From assembly GCA_001025035.1 (NCBI GenBank), contig LCZK01000010.1, positions 372,001 to 436,000 on the forward strand: 64,000 nucleotides of DNA, given 5' to 3'. Position 1 is the first letter of the stretch. Each line of letters begins with the position of its first letter. Of this stretch, positions 33,622 through 42,180 are shown piece after piece. Origin of the DNA: Actinobacteria bacterium IMCC26207 (GTDB taxonomy: Bacteria; Actinomycetota; Acidimicrobiia; Acidimicrobiales; Microtrichaceae). Below the pieces are notes generated by a model. It made no database searches, was not told the DNA's origin, and saw nothing but the letters and a program-made list of their open reading frames with translations. Position numbers and translations under genes: made by a program.

Positions 33622-34017
33622 CTAGGCCTCCTCGGACACCGGTTCGAGCAGGGTGTAGGGAACCACGGTGACGTCTCCTAAGCCGATTCGGCAGTGAGCC
33701 TCAACCGTGCAGGCCGAGGGAAACTCCAACTCGCCGCGCACCAATCGGTAGGCGAACTTGCCGGGCTCAACCTCGATGGGTTGCACGTTCCGCGCAATCT
33801 GCTCGCCCTCTCGATGAAACGTCACCTCGAGGACATCGTTCGCTTCCTCACCAACACCATTGCGAACAATGATGACCAAATGTGGCGTGACCGTTACGGG
33901 AAACGGTTCAGGGGCTGCGGCAGAAAAATGGATTCCTGTGAGATCAATTCGAGTCGAAGGTCCGGGGACCTGCCGTAGTTCGATCTCGTCGATAAAGAGT
34001 GCTGACACAATCTGCAT
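33622..34017 (-). CDS. Small beta-rich protein of unknown function, coupled to the FIST gene
   Basis: This 131-residue acidic protein is predicted to be mostly beta strand (MQIVSALFIDEIELRQVPG..., TPHLVIIVRNGVG, VLEVTFHREGEQIARN). It has no signal peptide or membrane helix. The pattern of short strands recalls small DUF6941-type proteins, but I am not sure of that. It is followed after two bases by the FIST-domain gene and is divergent from the acyl-CoA synthetase genes. A partner or modulator role for the FIST protein is suggested only by position. Confidence 0.6.
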   Translation of the reverse strand: MQIVSALFIDEIELRQVPGPSTRIDLTGIHFSAAAPEPFPVTVTPHLVIIVRNGVGEEANDVLEVTFHREGEQIARNVQPIEVEPGKFAYRLVRGELEFPSACTVEAHCRIGLGDVTVVPYTLLEPVSEEA

Positions 34018-34100
34018 GCCCTCACAGTAGGGCTGAGAGGATTCTCGATACGAGTCGGCCCCTCCTCGGGCTGGCGCCGGCAGGCTTATACACTGCGCAG

Positions 34101-34748
34101 ATGTCGCGCACCTTGTCCGAGGCGGACTCCAAGGCCTTTCTGTCTGAGTTCAACATCCCGTTTGCCACAGAGGTACTTGTCAGCACTGCCGATGAAGCAG
34201 TCACGGCTGCAATAGCAGTTGGACTACCCGTGGCAGTCAAGCTGTGTGGGGAGCAGATTTCCCATAAAACAGAGAGGGGACTTGTTCGCCTAGGTCTCTC
34301 GGATAGCAACAGCGTTCACGAGGCTGCGACTGCTTTGTTCGCAGCTGCTCAACCCGAGGATTGCGCAACCGGAGTTCTCGTCGCTCCCATGATTGGCGGT
34401 GCACGTGAACTCATTGCAGGCATCTCGGTAGATGAGCAGTTTGGGCCTACCGTCCTGATCGGGATTGGCGGAATTCTTGCAGAGGCGATCGCTGACGTCG
34501 CAGTGCGCCTGTTGCCAATAGCCGAGGTTGATGCCATGGACATGCTCGATCAACTCCAAACCCAGAGCTTGCTAGACGAGTTCCGTGGCGAACCTGCGGT
34601 GGATCGAATCGCTGTTGGCAAGGTCCTGTTGGCCTTATCGCAGATCGCAGCAGAACATCCAGAGGTGCTGTCTATAGATTTGAACCCCTTGATCATTTCT
34701 GATGGGCAACCCATAGCTGTTGACGCCCTTGTTGAGGTGCAGTCGTGA
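34101..34748 (+). CDS. NDP-forming acyl-CoA synthetase, ATP-grasp (beta) subunit
   Basis: This 215-residue ATP-grasp_5 protein has LSEFNIPFATEVLV, then VAVKLCGEQISHKTERGLVRLGL, ELIAGISVDEQFGPTVLIGIGG, and the metal-binding end SIDLNPLII. Two-subunit enzymes of this kind (Acd type) interconvert an acyl-CoA, ADP and phosphate with the free acid, CoA and ATP. The start ATG at 34101 is the first with homology. The stop overlaps the start of the CoA-binding subunit by four bases (GTGA), which fits one complex of two subunits. Confidence 0.88.
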   Translation: MSRTLSEADSKAFLSEFNIPFATEVLVSTADEAVTAAIAVGLPVAVKLCGEQISHKTERGLVRLGLSDSNSVHEAATALFAAAQPEDCATGVLVAPMIGGARELIAGISVDEQFGPTVLIGIGGILAEAIADVAVRLLPIAEVDAMDMLDQLQTQSLLDEFRGEPAVDRIAVGKVLLALSQIAAEHPEVLSIDLNPLIISDGQPIAVDALVEVQS

Positions 34749-36310
34749 ATCAGATTGTTACTTCATCTGATCAGCTTGATGCATCATTTTCTGCCCTCTT
34801 TGAACCAAGAGGAATTCTCGTTGCTGGCGCTTCGACGCATCCCGGCAAGTTCGGGTTTGTCAGCCTTCATAATGTGATCGCATCGGGATACGCCGGGAAG
34901 ATCTTCGCTACAAACCTCGAGGGGGTCGAGGTCCTAGGTATCCAGACCCTGCCATCGCTCGAGGAATTACCCCAGGGCGCAGCAGACCTGATCTTTGTCT
35001 GTACTCCCAAGGCAGCAAATCTTGATCTGCTTCGTGCCGCAGCCTCGAAGGGGGTTCGTGCAGCGTTTCTGACTTCTGCAGGGTACGGCGAGGCAGGGGA
35101 CCAAGGTCGAGCAGATGAAGCTGAGTTAGTTGAGTTGTGTCAGGAGCTTGGGATTTTGCTTGTGGGTCCAAACGGTCAGGGGGTCGTGTCCACGCCAGCA
35201 AAACTCTGTGCGCAGATTGTGGCTCCGTATCCGCCAGAAGGTGGGATCGGGATTGCGAGCCAATCAGGAAACTTTGTCTCTAGCTTCATGAACTGGTCCT
35301 GCGCTACAGGAGTGGGAGTTTCTCGGGCAGTGTCTGCTGGAAACGCGGCGGCCACCTCGGTTGGCGATTTCCTGCAGATGTATAGCCATGACCCCGCCAC
35401 GCGAGCTGGTCTTGCCTACGTCGAGGGTGTCACTGATGGGCGCAAATTCTTTGACCAGATGAAGGCAGTTGCGCAAAAGATTCCGCTGGTCGTCATCAAA
35501 GGTGGTGCCACTGCTGGCGGTGCACAAGCAGCGGCGAGTCACACGGGCTCTCTAGCAAATGATGATCGCACCTTTGATGGCGCCTGCCGCCAAGCAGGGG
35601 TCACGCGAGCGGCAACGGTAGAAGAAGCCTTTGAAGCAGCAGCGACATTCGCAACCCAACCCTTGCCACGTGGCAACAAAGTGGTGGTCATGACAACTGC
35701 CGGGGGGTGGGGAGTGGTGACTGCCGATGCAATTACTCGTGACCATGACCTAGAACTGATTGAGCTACCTGCGGATTTGCGAGAAGCAATCGACGCCTAC
35801 CTTCCACCGCGCTGGAGCGGAAGCAATCCGGTGGACCTAGCCGGCGGCGAAACTCGAGACACCATTCCAAAGGTGCTCGAACTTGTTGCCTCTCACCCGC
35901 AAGTTGACGCAGTCATTTACCTAGGAATTGGGATTCAATCGAATCAGGCTCGGATGCTCAGCGAAGGACCGTTTGCCGATGAGGCTGACGTGGAGCGGAT
36001 CATTGCGTATCACCAGAGACAAGATGCACGATTCGCACAGGCCGCCCACGACGTATCGGTAGCAACCGGAAAACCAATTCTGACTGCAACCGAGCTCGCC
36101 GTAGCTTTTGGAGACAATGCCGGTCCAGCCACGGTTCGCAGCACGGGGCGCTTGTGTTACAGCTCAGCCGATCGCGCAGTGACAGCACTTGGCCACATGT
36201 GGAGGCATAGTCGCTATCGAATTCTGCGCGACATGCCATTGATCGATGGCTGCCCAGAAGCTTTTTTGCCAGCGGGGAATCTCTTAGGCGGTTCGGTTAG
36301 CAGTGACTAG
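34745..36310 (+). CDS. NDP-forming acyl-CoA synthetase, CoA-binding/ligase (alpha) subunit
   Basis: This 521-residue protein has an N-terminal CoA-binding domain (FEPRGILVAGASTHPGKFGF), a succinyl-CoA-synthetase-like domain (GIGIASQSGNFVSSFMNW) and the phosphohistidine motif AAASHTGSLANDDRTFDGACRQAGVTR. The third, ligase-CoA domain follows (VVVMTTAGGWGVVTAD). With the ATP-grasp subunit it should form a reversible ADP-forming acyl-CoA synthetase, able to conserve energy from acyl-CoA or to activate acids. The stop overlaps the start of the carboxypeptidase gene by eight bases. Confidence 0.9.
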   Translation: MNQIVTSSDQLDASFSALFEPRGILVAGASTHPGKFGFVSLHNVIASGYAGKIFATNLEGVEVLGIQTLPSLEELPQGAADLIFVCTPKAANLDLLRAAASKGVRAAFLTSAGYGEAGDQGRADEAELVELCQELGILLVGPNGQGVVSTPAKLCAQIVAPYPPEGGIGIASQSGNFVSSFMNWSCATGVGVSRAVSAGNAAATSVGDFLQMYSHDPATRAGLAYVEGVTDGRKFFDQMKAVAQKIPLVVIKGGATAGGAQAAASHTGSLANDDRTFDGACRQAGVTRAATVEEAFEAAATFATQPLPRGNKVVVMTTAGGWGVVTADAITRDHDLELIELPADLREAIDAYLPPRWSGSNPVDLAGGETRDTIPKVLELVASHPQVDAVIYLGIGIQSNQARMLSEGPFADEADVERIIAYHQRQDARFAQAAHDVSVATGKPILTATELAVAFGDNAGPATVRSTGRLCYSSADRAVTALGHMWRHSRYRILRDMPLIDGCPEAFLPAGNLLGGSVSSD

Positions 36311-37949
36311 CGAAGAGCCCCCGCCACCGACACGCGATCAGACCCCAGCGGAACGTGCCGGGGCGACCCCACTCGACCCAGATTTGTTTCGGGCAACTGC
36401 TGCGCAGGCGGCCGCGCAGGCTGTGCCGAAGCAGCAAAGCAGCCCATCTGCGGAAGGGGCTGAGATTGCAGTTGTCAGAAGGAAATCCCGTCAGAGACAC
36501 CGTTCCCTAGAGGCCTCCCGGTCTCAGTCAAGGGCATCTTCAAAGCCTTGGATAATTGCCGCTGCATGTACTGCAACGCTTGCACTGCTTCTAGCTGTAG
36601 TGGGCTATTCCCAACAGGTGGATACTCCCGTTGCTGCAGCCTCAGGGGCGCCGCTAGTTGCTGCCACTGACGTCTTTTCGGCCCGTCGAGTTGCCGAGGC
36701 TGTGGTTCGCCCAGTCGCTGCTCGAAATCTTGACCGCACCTTGCAGCCGATCCTTGCCAAGGCTCCTGCGAGCACCTGTCTTCAGGTTCGAGATTCCAAT
36801 AATCCCGTGTTTTCGTATCAGACGAACGAGCCGCTCGTCCCGGCTTCAAACCTCAAGCTGCTTGTCGCAGCGGCTGCACTCGATCGGCTCGATCCGAATA
36901 GTCGACTCAGCACAAAATTTGTTACCGATGGCCAAGCCACTGATGGCTCAACTGTTCAGGGCAACCTGTACATGGTCGGCGGAGGTGACCCAGTGCTCAG
37001 TACGGCCTCGTTTGCAGGTCGGCCTGATCGAGCAGGTCAGGCCTTTACGGACCTAGACAAAGTCGCTGATCAGATTTATGACACTGGAATTCGCACCATT
37101 ACTGGCTCAGTTGTAGGTGATGCGACGCGTCACGACGGAGTTGGATCCGTTGATTCTTGGCCCGAGCGGTACACCACACAGGGCCAAGTAGCACCGCTTT
37201 CAGCGCTACTCGTGAATGATGGCGTCGATGGCAGCGGGACAGTGGTGAAGGATCCGACATTGCATGCTGCAGCAGTGCTGACCGAACTGCTTCGATCACG
37301 TGGCGTCACCATCGAATCAGACCCCAGCGTCGGTGTAACCCCAAAGAATGCCACCGAACTTTTGCAGGTCGAATCTCCGACAGTGAGTGAGTTGGTCACC
37401 GAAGCAGTTCGGTTTTCTGACAACACCACTACTGAACTGCTCGTCAAGGAGCTTGGTCTGTCTTCTGGGGGCACTGGTTCTACTGCGGATGGAGTCGGAG
37501 TCCTGCAAGAGTGGGTCGCAGCTTCGGGTCTACCTTCTGAAGGTGTGAGTTTTGTTGATGGTTCCGGGCTCTCTCCGGATGATCGAGTTACCTGCGAGTT
37601 CTTGTCGGCGCTAGTGGCCAGCGAGGGGAGCGAAGGCGAAATTGCATCTTCCTTGGCTGTGCCTGGCAATCCAGGCACCCTCGATGATCGCTTTTTGTCT
37701 GAGCCACTCCGAAGCAGTTTGCGTGCAAAGACCGGGACCTTGTTGCAGGTCACTGCTCTTTCAGGCTGGTTAGCAACAGCTGCAGAAAAGAACTTGGGCT
37801 TCTCATTACTGATCAATACAGGCAGCAGGAACGTGAATGCTGCCGACCTGAACACACAACGAGAGGTTTTGCAGGCAATGTTGAGCTACCCGGATGCGCC
37901 GGCACTTGACACTCTCGCTCCTCTCGCACCGGAACCGCCAAAAGGATAG
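36303..37949 (+). CDS. dacB: D-alanyl-D-alanine carboxypeptidase, PBP4/DacB type (S13)
   Basis: This 548-residue protein has a long Gln/Arg-rich cytoplasmic N-terminus, a membrane anchor near residues 82-104, and an extracytoplasmic S13 peptidase domain. The active-site triad of motifs is complete: SNLK (Ser182, Lys185 in PASNLKLL), SDN (in RFSDNTTTEL) and KTG (in RAKTGTLLQ). It trims or cleaves peptidoglycan stem peptides. The cytoplasmic extension of about 80 residues is longer than in typical family members. The gene begins with GTG inside the end of the acyl-CoA synthetase gene. Confidence 0.93.
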   Translation: MTSEEPPPPTRDQTPAERAGATPLDPDLFRATAAQAAAQAVPKQQSSPSAEGAEIAVVRRKSRQRHRSLEASRSQSRASSKPWIIAAACTATLALLLAVVGYSQQVDTPVAAASGAPLVAATDVFSARRVAEAVVRPVAARNLDRTLQPILAKAPASTCLQVRDSNNPVFSYQTNEPLVPASNLKLLVAAAALDRLDPNSRLSTKFVTDGQATDGSTVQGNLYMVGGGDPVLSTASFAGRPDRAGQAFTDLDKVADQIYDTGIRTITGSVVGDATRHDGVGSVDSWPERYTTQGQVAPLSALLVNDGVDGSGTVVKDPTLHAAAVLTELLRSRGVTIESDPSVGVTPKNATELLQVESPTVSELVTEAVRFSDNTTTELLVKELGLSSGGTGSTADGVGVLQEWVAASGLPSEGVSFVDGSGLSPDDRVTCEFLSALVASEGSEGEIASSLAVPGNPGTLDDRFLSEPLRSSLRAKTGTLLQVTALSGWLATAAEKNLGFSLLINTGSRNVNAADLNTQREVLQAMLSYPDAPALDTLAPLAPEPPKG

Positions 37950-37951
37950 TT

Positions 37952-38635
37952 GTGACGCAAGAACCTGCAGGGGAATCCTCGCCGAAGAATTCGGATCAGG
38001 CATTTGAACCCCTTGACCTGCCCATGTTTCCGCTTGGGTCGGTGCTGCTTCCTGGTATGGGTTTGCCGCTCCACGTCTTTGAGCCACGGTATCGGGTGAT
38101 GATGTACGACTTGCAGCAGTCGAACTCTCAGGAGTTCGGGGTAGTACTGATTGAGCGGGGAAGCGAGGTAGGCGGCGGAGACACGCGTGGGCAAGTTGGA
38201 TGCAGGGCAGCTATTGCCCAAGCCGAGGAGCAACCCGACGGGTCGTGGGTCTTGATCGCCGTTGGCACTGAGCGGATCAAGTTGCTTGCTTGGCTACCAG
38301 AGGATCCATACCCAAGAGCGAGCGTTGTTCCTTGGCCAGATCTGCGAACTGAGCAGCAACTCGATGATGCCTTGATTGAGGGTGCTGAGCGGGTTGCGCG
38401 CCGGGTGGCGGCCTTGGCTGTAGAGATGGGAGCACAGGGGTTACTCGCAGATTGTCAGCTCAGTGCCGACCCCAGCAGCCGTCTCTATGAGTTAGCGACT
38501 ATGGCCCCGCTCGGGGCTCTCGACCGGAGTCGACTGCTGTGCACGCCTGATCTCCCTACCCGCTATGAGTTGCTTGTAGCGATGCTTGAAGAACAAGAAC
38601 TCCTATTACAAGCACGCTTAACGTTCGGCGACTAG
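37952..38635 (+). CDS. LON substrate-binding domain protein
   Basis: This 227-residue protein has the LON N-terminal domain only: LPMFPLGSVLLPGMGLPLHVFEPRYR, then EFGVVLIERGSEVGG and AVGTERIKLL. A helical tail follows. There is no ATPase or protease domain, as in other stand-alone LON-domain proteins of actinobacteria. The GTG start lies two bases after the dacB stop. The substrate or partner is unknown. Confidence 0.85.
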   Translation: MTQEPAGESSPKNSDQAFEPLDLPMFPLGSVLLPGMGLPLHVFEPRYRVMMYDLQQSNSQEFGVVLIERGSEVGGGDTRGQVGCRAAIAQAEEQPDGSWVLIAVGTERIKLLAWLPEDPYPRASVVPWPDLRTEQQLDDALIEGAERVARRVAALAVEMGAQGLLADCQLSADPSSRLYELATMAPLGALDRSRLLCTPDLPTRYELLVAMLEEQELLLQARLTFGD

Positions 38636-38767
38636 AGGATCTTGCGCTCCGGTCGCTCCTCCTGTTGGGGGTGATTGGCTTGGGCTGCGGACCCGAGGTC
38701 CTGCGCAGTAACGCTTCTCTCTCTTCTGGGGGTGGTAAATTGAGGCTCTGAAAAGCAGGAGGGCAAG

Positions 38768-39151
38768 TTGTCAGATCAATTCGCAGAGAAGTACCGACCG
38801 AAATCGAAGTCTGGGCCGGTAGGGCAAATCAACGAATTGAAAGACCTAGTAGCCGGGTACGCCAAACAGCAGACGGTGGATCCGCTCAAGACTCTTGGTC
38901 GGTACTTGGGGTACGGGTTCGCAGGTTCCATGGTGATGGGGCTTGGATTCTTCCTGTTGTTGCTCGCACTCCTGCGAGGCCTTCAGCAGTTCACAGTTTT
39001 TAATGACCCAAGCCAGATCGACGGCGGAACCTTTTCTTGGGCACCGTATTTCATAACTTCCGCTGCAGGTACGGTGTTGGTAGTGATCTTTCTGTGGCGT
39101 TTGATCGTCAACTTAAACAAGCATCACGCAGCAAGCGCCCACCCAGCATGA
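38768..39151 (+). CDS. Two-helix membrane protein, holin-X-like
   Basis: This 127-residue protein has an amphipathic N-terminus (INELKDLVAGYAKQQTVDPLKTLGRY) and two membrane helices (MVMGLGFFLLLLALLRGL and YFITSAAGTVLVVIFLWRLIV). The pattern matches small actinobacterial membrane proteins annotated as holin superfamily III (holin-X)-like. No lysis role is implied, since there are no phage genes here. It starts at a TTG with GGAGGG upstream (38758-38763). Two more small genes follow closely, forming a triad. Confidence 0.65.
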   Translation: MSDQFAEKYRPKSKSGPVGQINELKDLVAGYAKQQTVDPLKTLGRYLGYGFAGSMVMGLGFFLLLLALLRGLQQFTVFNDPSQIDGGTFSWAPYFITSAAGTVLVVIFLWRLIVNLNKHHAASAHPA

Positions 39152-39185
39152 AGACATCGCTCACCAAAAAGAACAAGGGATCGCA

Positions 39186-39404
39186 ATGAGCCAGAGCAGG
39201 TCAGACGTTCCGATCAGTCGTGAAGACATCAAGAACAAACTCGGAGACCTTCAGGGTGAGGCCCTCGATCAGGTCGGCGAAGCAAAGAGCCAACTCGTCG
39301 CAGTAGCCGCGGGGGTTGCCGTAGCAGTCCTCGTCGTGGTGTTTCTTCTGGGCCGCCGCGGCGGCAAGCGCTCCTCTGCGATTATTGAAGTTCGCCGCTC
39401 CTAA
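39186..39404 (+). CDS. Small single-helix membrane protein
   Basis: This 72-residue protein has a charged, helical N-terminus (REDIKNKLGDLQGEALDQVGEAKSQ) and a C-terminal membrane helix (LVAVAAGVAVAVLVVVFLLG) ending in Arg/Lys-rich residues. Its layout resembles YtxH/DUF-type small membrane proteins near envelope genes. It shares TAATG with the next gene, whose ATG begins on the last base of its stop. Function unknown. Confidence 0.65.
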   Translation: MSQSRSDVPISREDIKNKLGDLQGEALDQVGEAKSQLVAVAAGVAVAVLVVVFLLGRRGGKRSSAIIEVRRS

Positions 39405-39952
39405 TGCTGCAGAACTTGTGGGAGTGGCTTCTCTCCCGCGTTTTCGGCGAGGGCATGGCTTCGGGAGTCGCTGTTCGCGGAACTGAGTTCCTCGGAAAAG
39501 AGATTTCCCAGGCAGTCCACAGAGAGGACCAAGAAGTTACGCGTGTCCGCTTGCGTGCTGGCGAGAGCTACACAGTCGTCGCAAGGCCTCCCGCCACGCG
39601 GAGGGAACGCAAGTTGGCAAAGTCTGAGCGCTCCCTCAACCGCAAGTTCGAAGCGCTCAATCGTCCAACGAAATCGCAGCTTCGCAGCGCCAGAAGGCTC
39701 TCTCGTGCACAGCGCCGGATGGGACCAGCTACTCCACTCAGCAAGCGAGGTCGGAAACGAGCACAGAAAGAGGCTGCACTCGGTAGGAGATTTGATCAGA
39801 AGATGCGGCCGAGCAAACAACAATTGAAGGTGGCACGCGAACTCACTGCCACCAAAAATCAACTCGATGCCTCTCGAGCAGTCAGCTTGCAGCTTGCCCG
39901 CCGTAAGAATCGGATTCGCCGCAGACGAACCAAAGTCACCGTGTACGACTGA
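39404..39952 (+). CDS. Highly basic protein of unknown function
   Basis: This 182-residue protein has a short hydrophobic start ([15 protein letters not shown]) and then a long Arg/Lys- and Gln-rich helical body ([21 protein letters not shown].., [12 protein letters not shown].., [11 protein letters not shown], shown in parts). It could bind nucleic acid or an anionic surface. It is directly coupled to the preceding small membrane-protein gene (TAATG). I do not recognise the family. Confidence 0.6.
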   Translation: MLQNLWEWLLSRVFGEGMASGVAVRGTEFLGKEISQAVHREDQEVTRVRLRAGESYTVVARPPATRRERKLAKSERSLNRKFEALNRPTKSQLRSARRLSRAQRRMGPATPLSKRGRKRAQKEAALGRRFDQKMRPSKQQLKVARELTATKNQLDASRAVSLQLARRKNRIRRRRTKVTVYD

Positions 39953-40058
39953 GTTTCGTATCGGGCAGGTGCAGCATCACTTAAGAGTCAGGGTCCCTGG
40001 ATTGCCAGAGTTCTCGGGCTGGTCACACAAGTGGTGCACTCTCGTCCATCATGTAGCC

Positions 40059-40313
40059 ATGATTGTGCGCCTTCGAAATCCAACTTCTGAAGTAATCATG
40101 CCCGGACCCGCGTTGGTCTCGGTGCTGCTTGAGCGTTTGCAACTCAATCGTGAGTCATTTTTGGTGATACGCAACGGCACAATTGTTGCTGGCGATTGCC
40201 GTCTCGAGGATGACGACGAGGTCGAGGTTCGCCCCGTTATTTCTGGTGGAGCCTTCGATGTTGAGCCCGTGGCGAACCGAGGCACGGCAGCTGAGGCAAG
40301 GTATCCGAAATGA
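40059..40313 (+). CDS. ThiS/MoaD-like (ubiquitin-like) sulfur carrier with a tail beyond Gly-Gly
   Basis: This 84-residue protein has a beta-grasp carrier pattern: [14 protein letters not shown], a helix [23 protein letters not shown] and the acidic [14 protein letters not shown]. Carriers that deliver sulfur usually end in Gly-Gly, but here the pair (residues 63-64) is followed by 20 residues ([20 protein letters not shown]). The tail would have to be removed or the Gly-Gly used differently. The stop overlaps the TtuA-type gene start (ATGA). The start at 40059 is preferred over the longer frame, which has no homology. Confidence 0.75.
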   Translation: MIVRLRNPTSEVIMPGPALVSVLLERLQLNRESFLVIRNGTIVAGDCRLEDDDEVEVRPVISGGAFDVEPVANRGTAAEARYPK

Positions 40314-41365
40314 AGTGTGTGGTTTGTCGTGAGTCGGCTGTTATCGACGTCCGAAGGGCAAATTCTAATTTTTGTAGCGATCACTTTCTGCGTTTCTGCC
40401 AAGAGCAGATGTCGCGAGCGATTCGAGAATTCGACATGTTGTCACCCACGGATCGCGTGCTCGTTGCCGTATCAGGAGGCAAAGACTCGCTGGCAGTTTG
40501 GGATTTGCTACAGAGGTCGGGTTACGAGGCAGACGGCCTATATGTGGGCTTAGGGATTGACAGCTACAGCGATACCTCTGGGGACTTTGCACGTGCCTTT
40601 GCTGAGTCGCGCGGACTGAAGTTGATAGAGATCGACCTTCCCACGGATTACGGATACGACATCCCAACGGGAGCCAGAGCGGCACGAAGAGCGCCGTGCT
40701 CTGCATGCGGTACATCCAAACGTCACCTCTTTGATAAGGCTGCGCTCGATGGCTCCTATGACGTTTTAGTTACGGGACACAACCTCGATGATGAGGCAGC
40801 AGTCCTGTTCGGAAATGTGTTGCGTTGGCAGACCGAATACTTGGCACGCCAGATGCCGGTGCTGCAGGCCCGGGTTGGATTTCCCAAAAAGGTTAAGCCA
40901 CTGATTCGTCTATCGGAGCGGGACACTGCGGCCTACTGCATTCTTCAGGGTATTGATTACATGGTTGAGGAGTGTCCCATGTCCGCTGGCAATAAGCATC
41001 TGGGTTACAAGGAGGCGCTGAACTCAATTGAGCTTGCTTCACCTGGAACTAAGTCTGACTTTTATTCCGGATTCTTGAGGAAGGCATCTGCGTTGTTCCG
41101 CGCTGAGTATCTCGAGAAGTCACAGACGGACCTGAATTCGCCCTCTGTGGACGAACTCACTTACTGCGTTCGTTGTTCGGCACCGAGCACGGCAACGCTC
41201 TGTGCCTTCTGTCGATTAGTGGACAAGGCTGGAGGGTCAGTCAGGGTCGAACAGGGCAGGTTCACAGGCGAGTTGGAGGACAATGCTGCGCAGTCTGTCA
41301 GGATAACTACTCGAGCAGAACGCTTGGCATCAGGTACAACCAGAGAAGTTGAGGCAGGACAATGA
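40310..41365 (+). CDS. TtuA/TtcA-type tRNA thiolation enzyme
   Basis: This 351-residue ATP pyrophosphatase has an N-terminal zinc finger (Cys3, Cys6, Cys22, His25), the PP-loop SGGKDS (residues 55-60), and the three Cys that hold a [4Fe-4S] cluster (Cys130, Cys133, Cys222 in APCSAC and EECPMS). A C-terminal zinc ribbon follows (Cys286, 289, 298, 301). This is the TtuA layout, which uses a ubiquitin-like carrier (TtuB) to make 2-thioribothymidine at tRNA position 54. The gene is coupled to such a carrier gene and is followed by trmI, which acts on neighbouring base A58. The exact tRNA target is inferred. Confidence 0.87.
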   Translation: MKCVVCRESAVIDVRRANSNFCSDHFLRFCQEQMSRAIREFDMLSPTDRVLVAVSGGKDSLAVWDLLQRSGYEADGLYVGLGIDSYSDTSGDFARAFAESRGLKLIEIDLPTDYGYDIPTGARAARRAPCSACGTSKRHLFDKAALDGSYDVLVTGHNLDDEAAVLFGNVLRWQTEYLARQMPVLQARVGFPKKVKPLIRLSERDTAAYCILQGIDYMVEECPMSAGNKHLGYKEALNSIELASPGTKSDFYSGFLRKASALFRAEYLEKSQTDLNSPSVDELTYCVRCSAPSTATLCAFCRLVDKAGGSVRVEQGRFTGELEDNAAQSVRITTRAERLASGTTREVEAGQ

Positions 41366-42135
41366 GCGGACCATTAGCCGAAGGGGACTTAGTTCAGTTC
41401 CTTGATAATAAGGGTCGGCGGTATCAGGCGGTGCTGACCATTGGCAAGGAGTTTCACTCCCACTCTGGATATATCGCTCACGACGAAATAATTGGTCGAG
41501 CCGAGGGATCCAAGTTCAACACGACGCGTGGCCAAGTGCTAACGGTGCTCCGGCCGACGCTGTCGGACTTCATTCTGAAAATGCCACGGGGCGCGCAGGT
41601 CATCTACCCCAAAGACATCGGGCCGATACTGATGCTTGCTGACATCGGCCCGGGTGTCCGTGTCCTCGAGTCTGGGGTTGGTTCAGGGGCGCTGTCTATG
41701 GGCATGCTGCGCGCAGGCGCCGATATCGTGGGCTATGAGATTCGAGAGGACTTTGCATCTCGTGCTCAAAAGAACGTCGAGCAATTCTTGGGTTCGGATG
41801 TTCTGAGTCGCTATCGCGTCGAGTTGCGCGATTGTTACGAGGGGATCGACGAAAAGGAACTCGACCGGGTAGTCCTCGACTTGCCGGAGCCTTGGCAGGT
41901 CGTACCGCACGCAGCAACGAGCCTGCGAACTGGCGGAATTTTCCTGGCCTACACCCCAAGCGTTACCCAGGTCGCTCAGCTCCGAGAAGCCCTGGCTGCA
42001 GCATCATTTTTTGCATGTGAGACCCTTGAGGTTCTCCAGCGGGGCTGGTACGTGGAAGGCCAAGCAGTTCGACCAGATCATCGCATGGTGGCCCACACGG
42101 GATTCTTGACTCACGCTCGGCTCGGTGGATCCTGA
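41362..42135 (+). CDS. trmI: tRNA (adenine-N1-58) methyltransferase
   Basis: This 257-residue SAM-dependent methyltransferase has the TrmI/GCD14 layout: an N-terminal beta domain (KGRRYQAVLTIGKEFHSH.., SKFNTTRGQVLTVLRPTL) and then a Rossmann domain with VLESGVGSGALSMGML and the catalytic region VVLDLPEPWQVV. It methylates A58 in the T-loop of tRNA. The order trmI then arc is the same in Mycobacterium. The ATG overlaps the end of the TtuA-type gene by four bases. Confidence 0.93.
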   Translation: MSGPLAEGDLVQFLDNKGRRYQAVLTIGKEFHSHSGYIAHDEIIGRAEGSKFNTTRGQVLTVLRPTLSDFILKMPRGAQVIYPKDIGPILMLADIGPGVRVLESGVGSGALSMGMLRAGADIVGYEIREDFASRAQKNVEQFLGSDVLSRYRVELRDCYEGIDEKELDRVVLDLPEPWQVVPHAATSLRTGGIFLAYTPSVTQVAQLREALAAASFFACETLEVLQRGWYVEGQAVRPDHRMVAHTGFLTHARLGGS

Positions 42136-42180
42136 GATGGAACAACGCCCCCTCAACTGCAGTTCGATGCTCGCAGAGGG

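Noticed and set aside
37130-37855. Open minus-strand frame of 241 codons opposite dacB
   Set aside because: It is antisense to a well-supported enzyme, Ser-rich with no family motif, and arises from codon bias of the real gene.
38768-39151. Prophage remnant suggested by a holin-like protein
   Set aside because: No phage structural, integrase or lysin genes or attachment repeats are nearby, and such proteins are common in actinobacterial chromosomes.
39867-40058. N-terminal extension of the sulfur-carrier gene
   Set aside because: The extra 64 residues have no carrier-fold pattern and overlap the end of the preceding gene; the ATG at 40059 begins the recognisable beta-grasp sequence.
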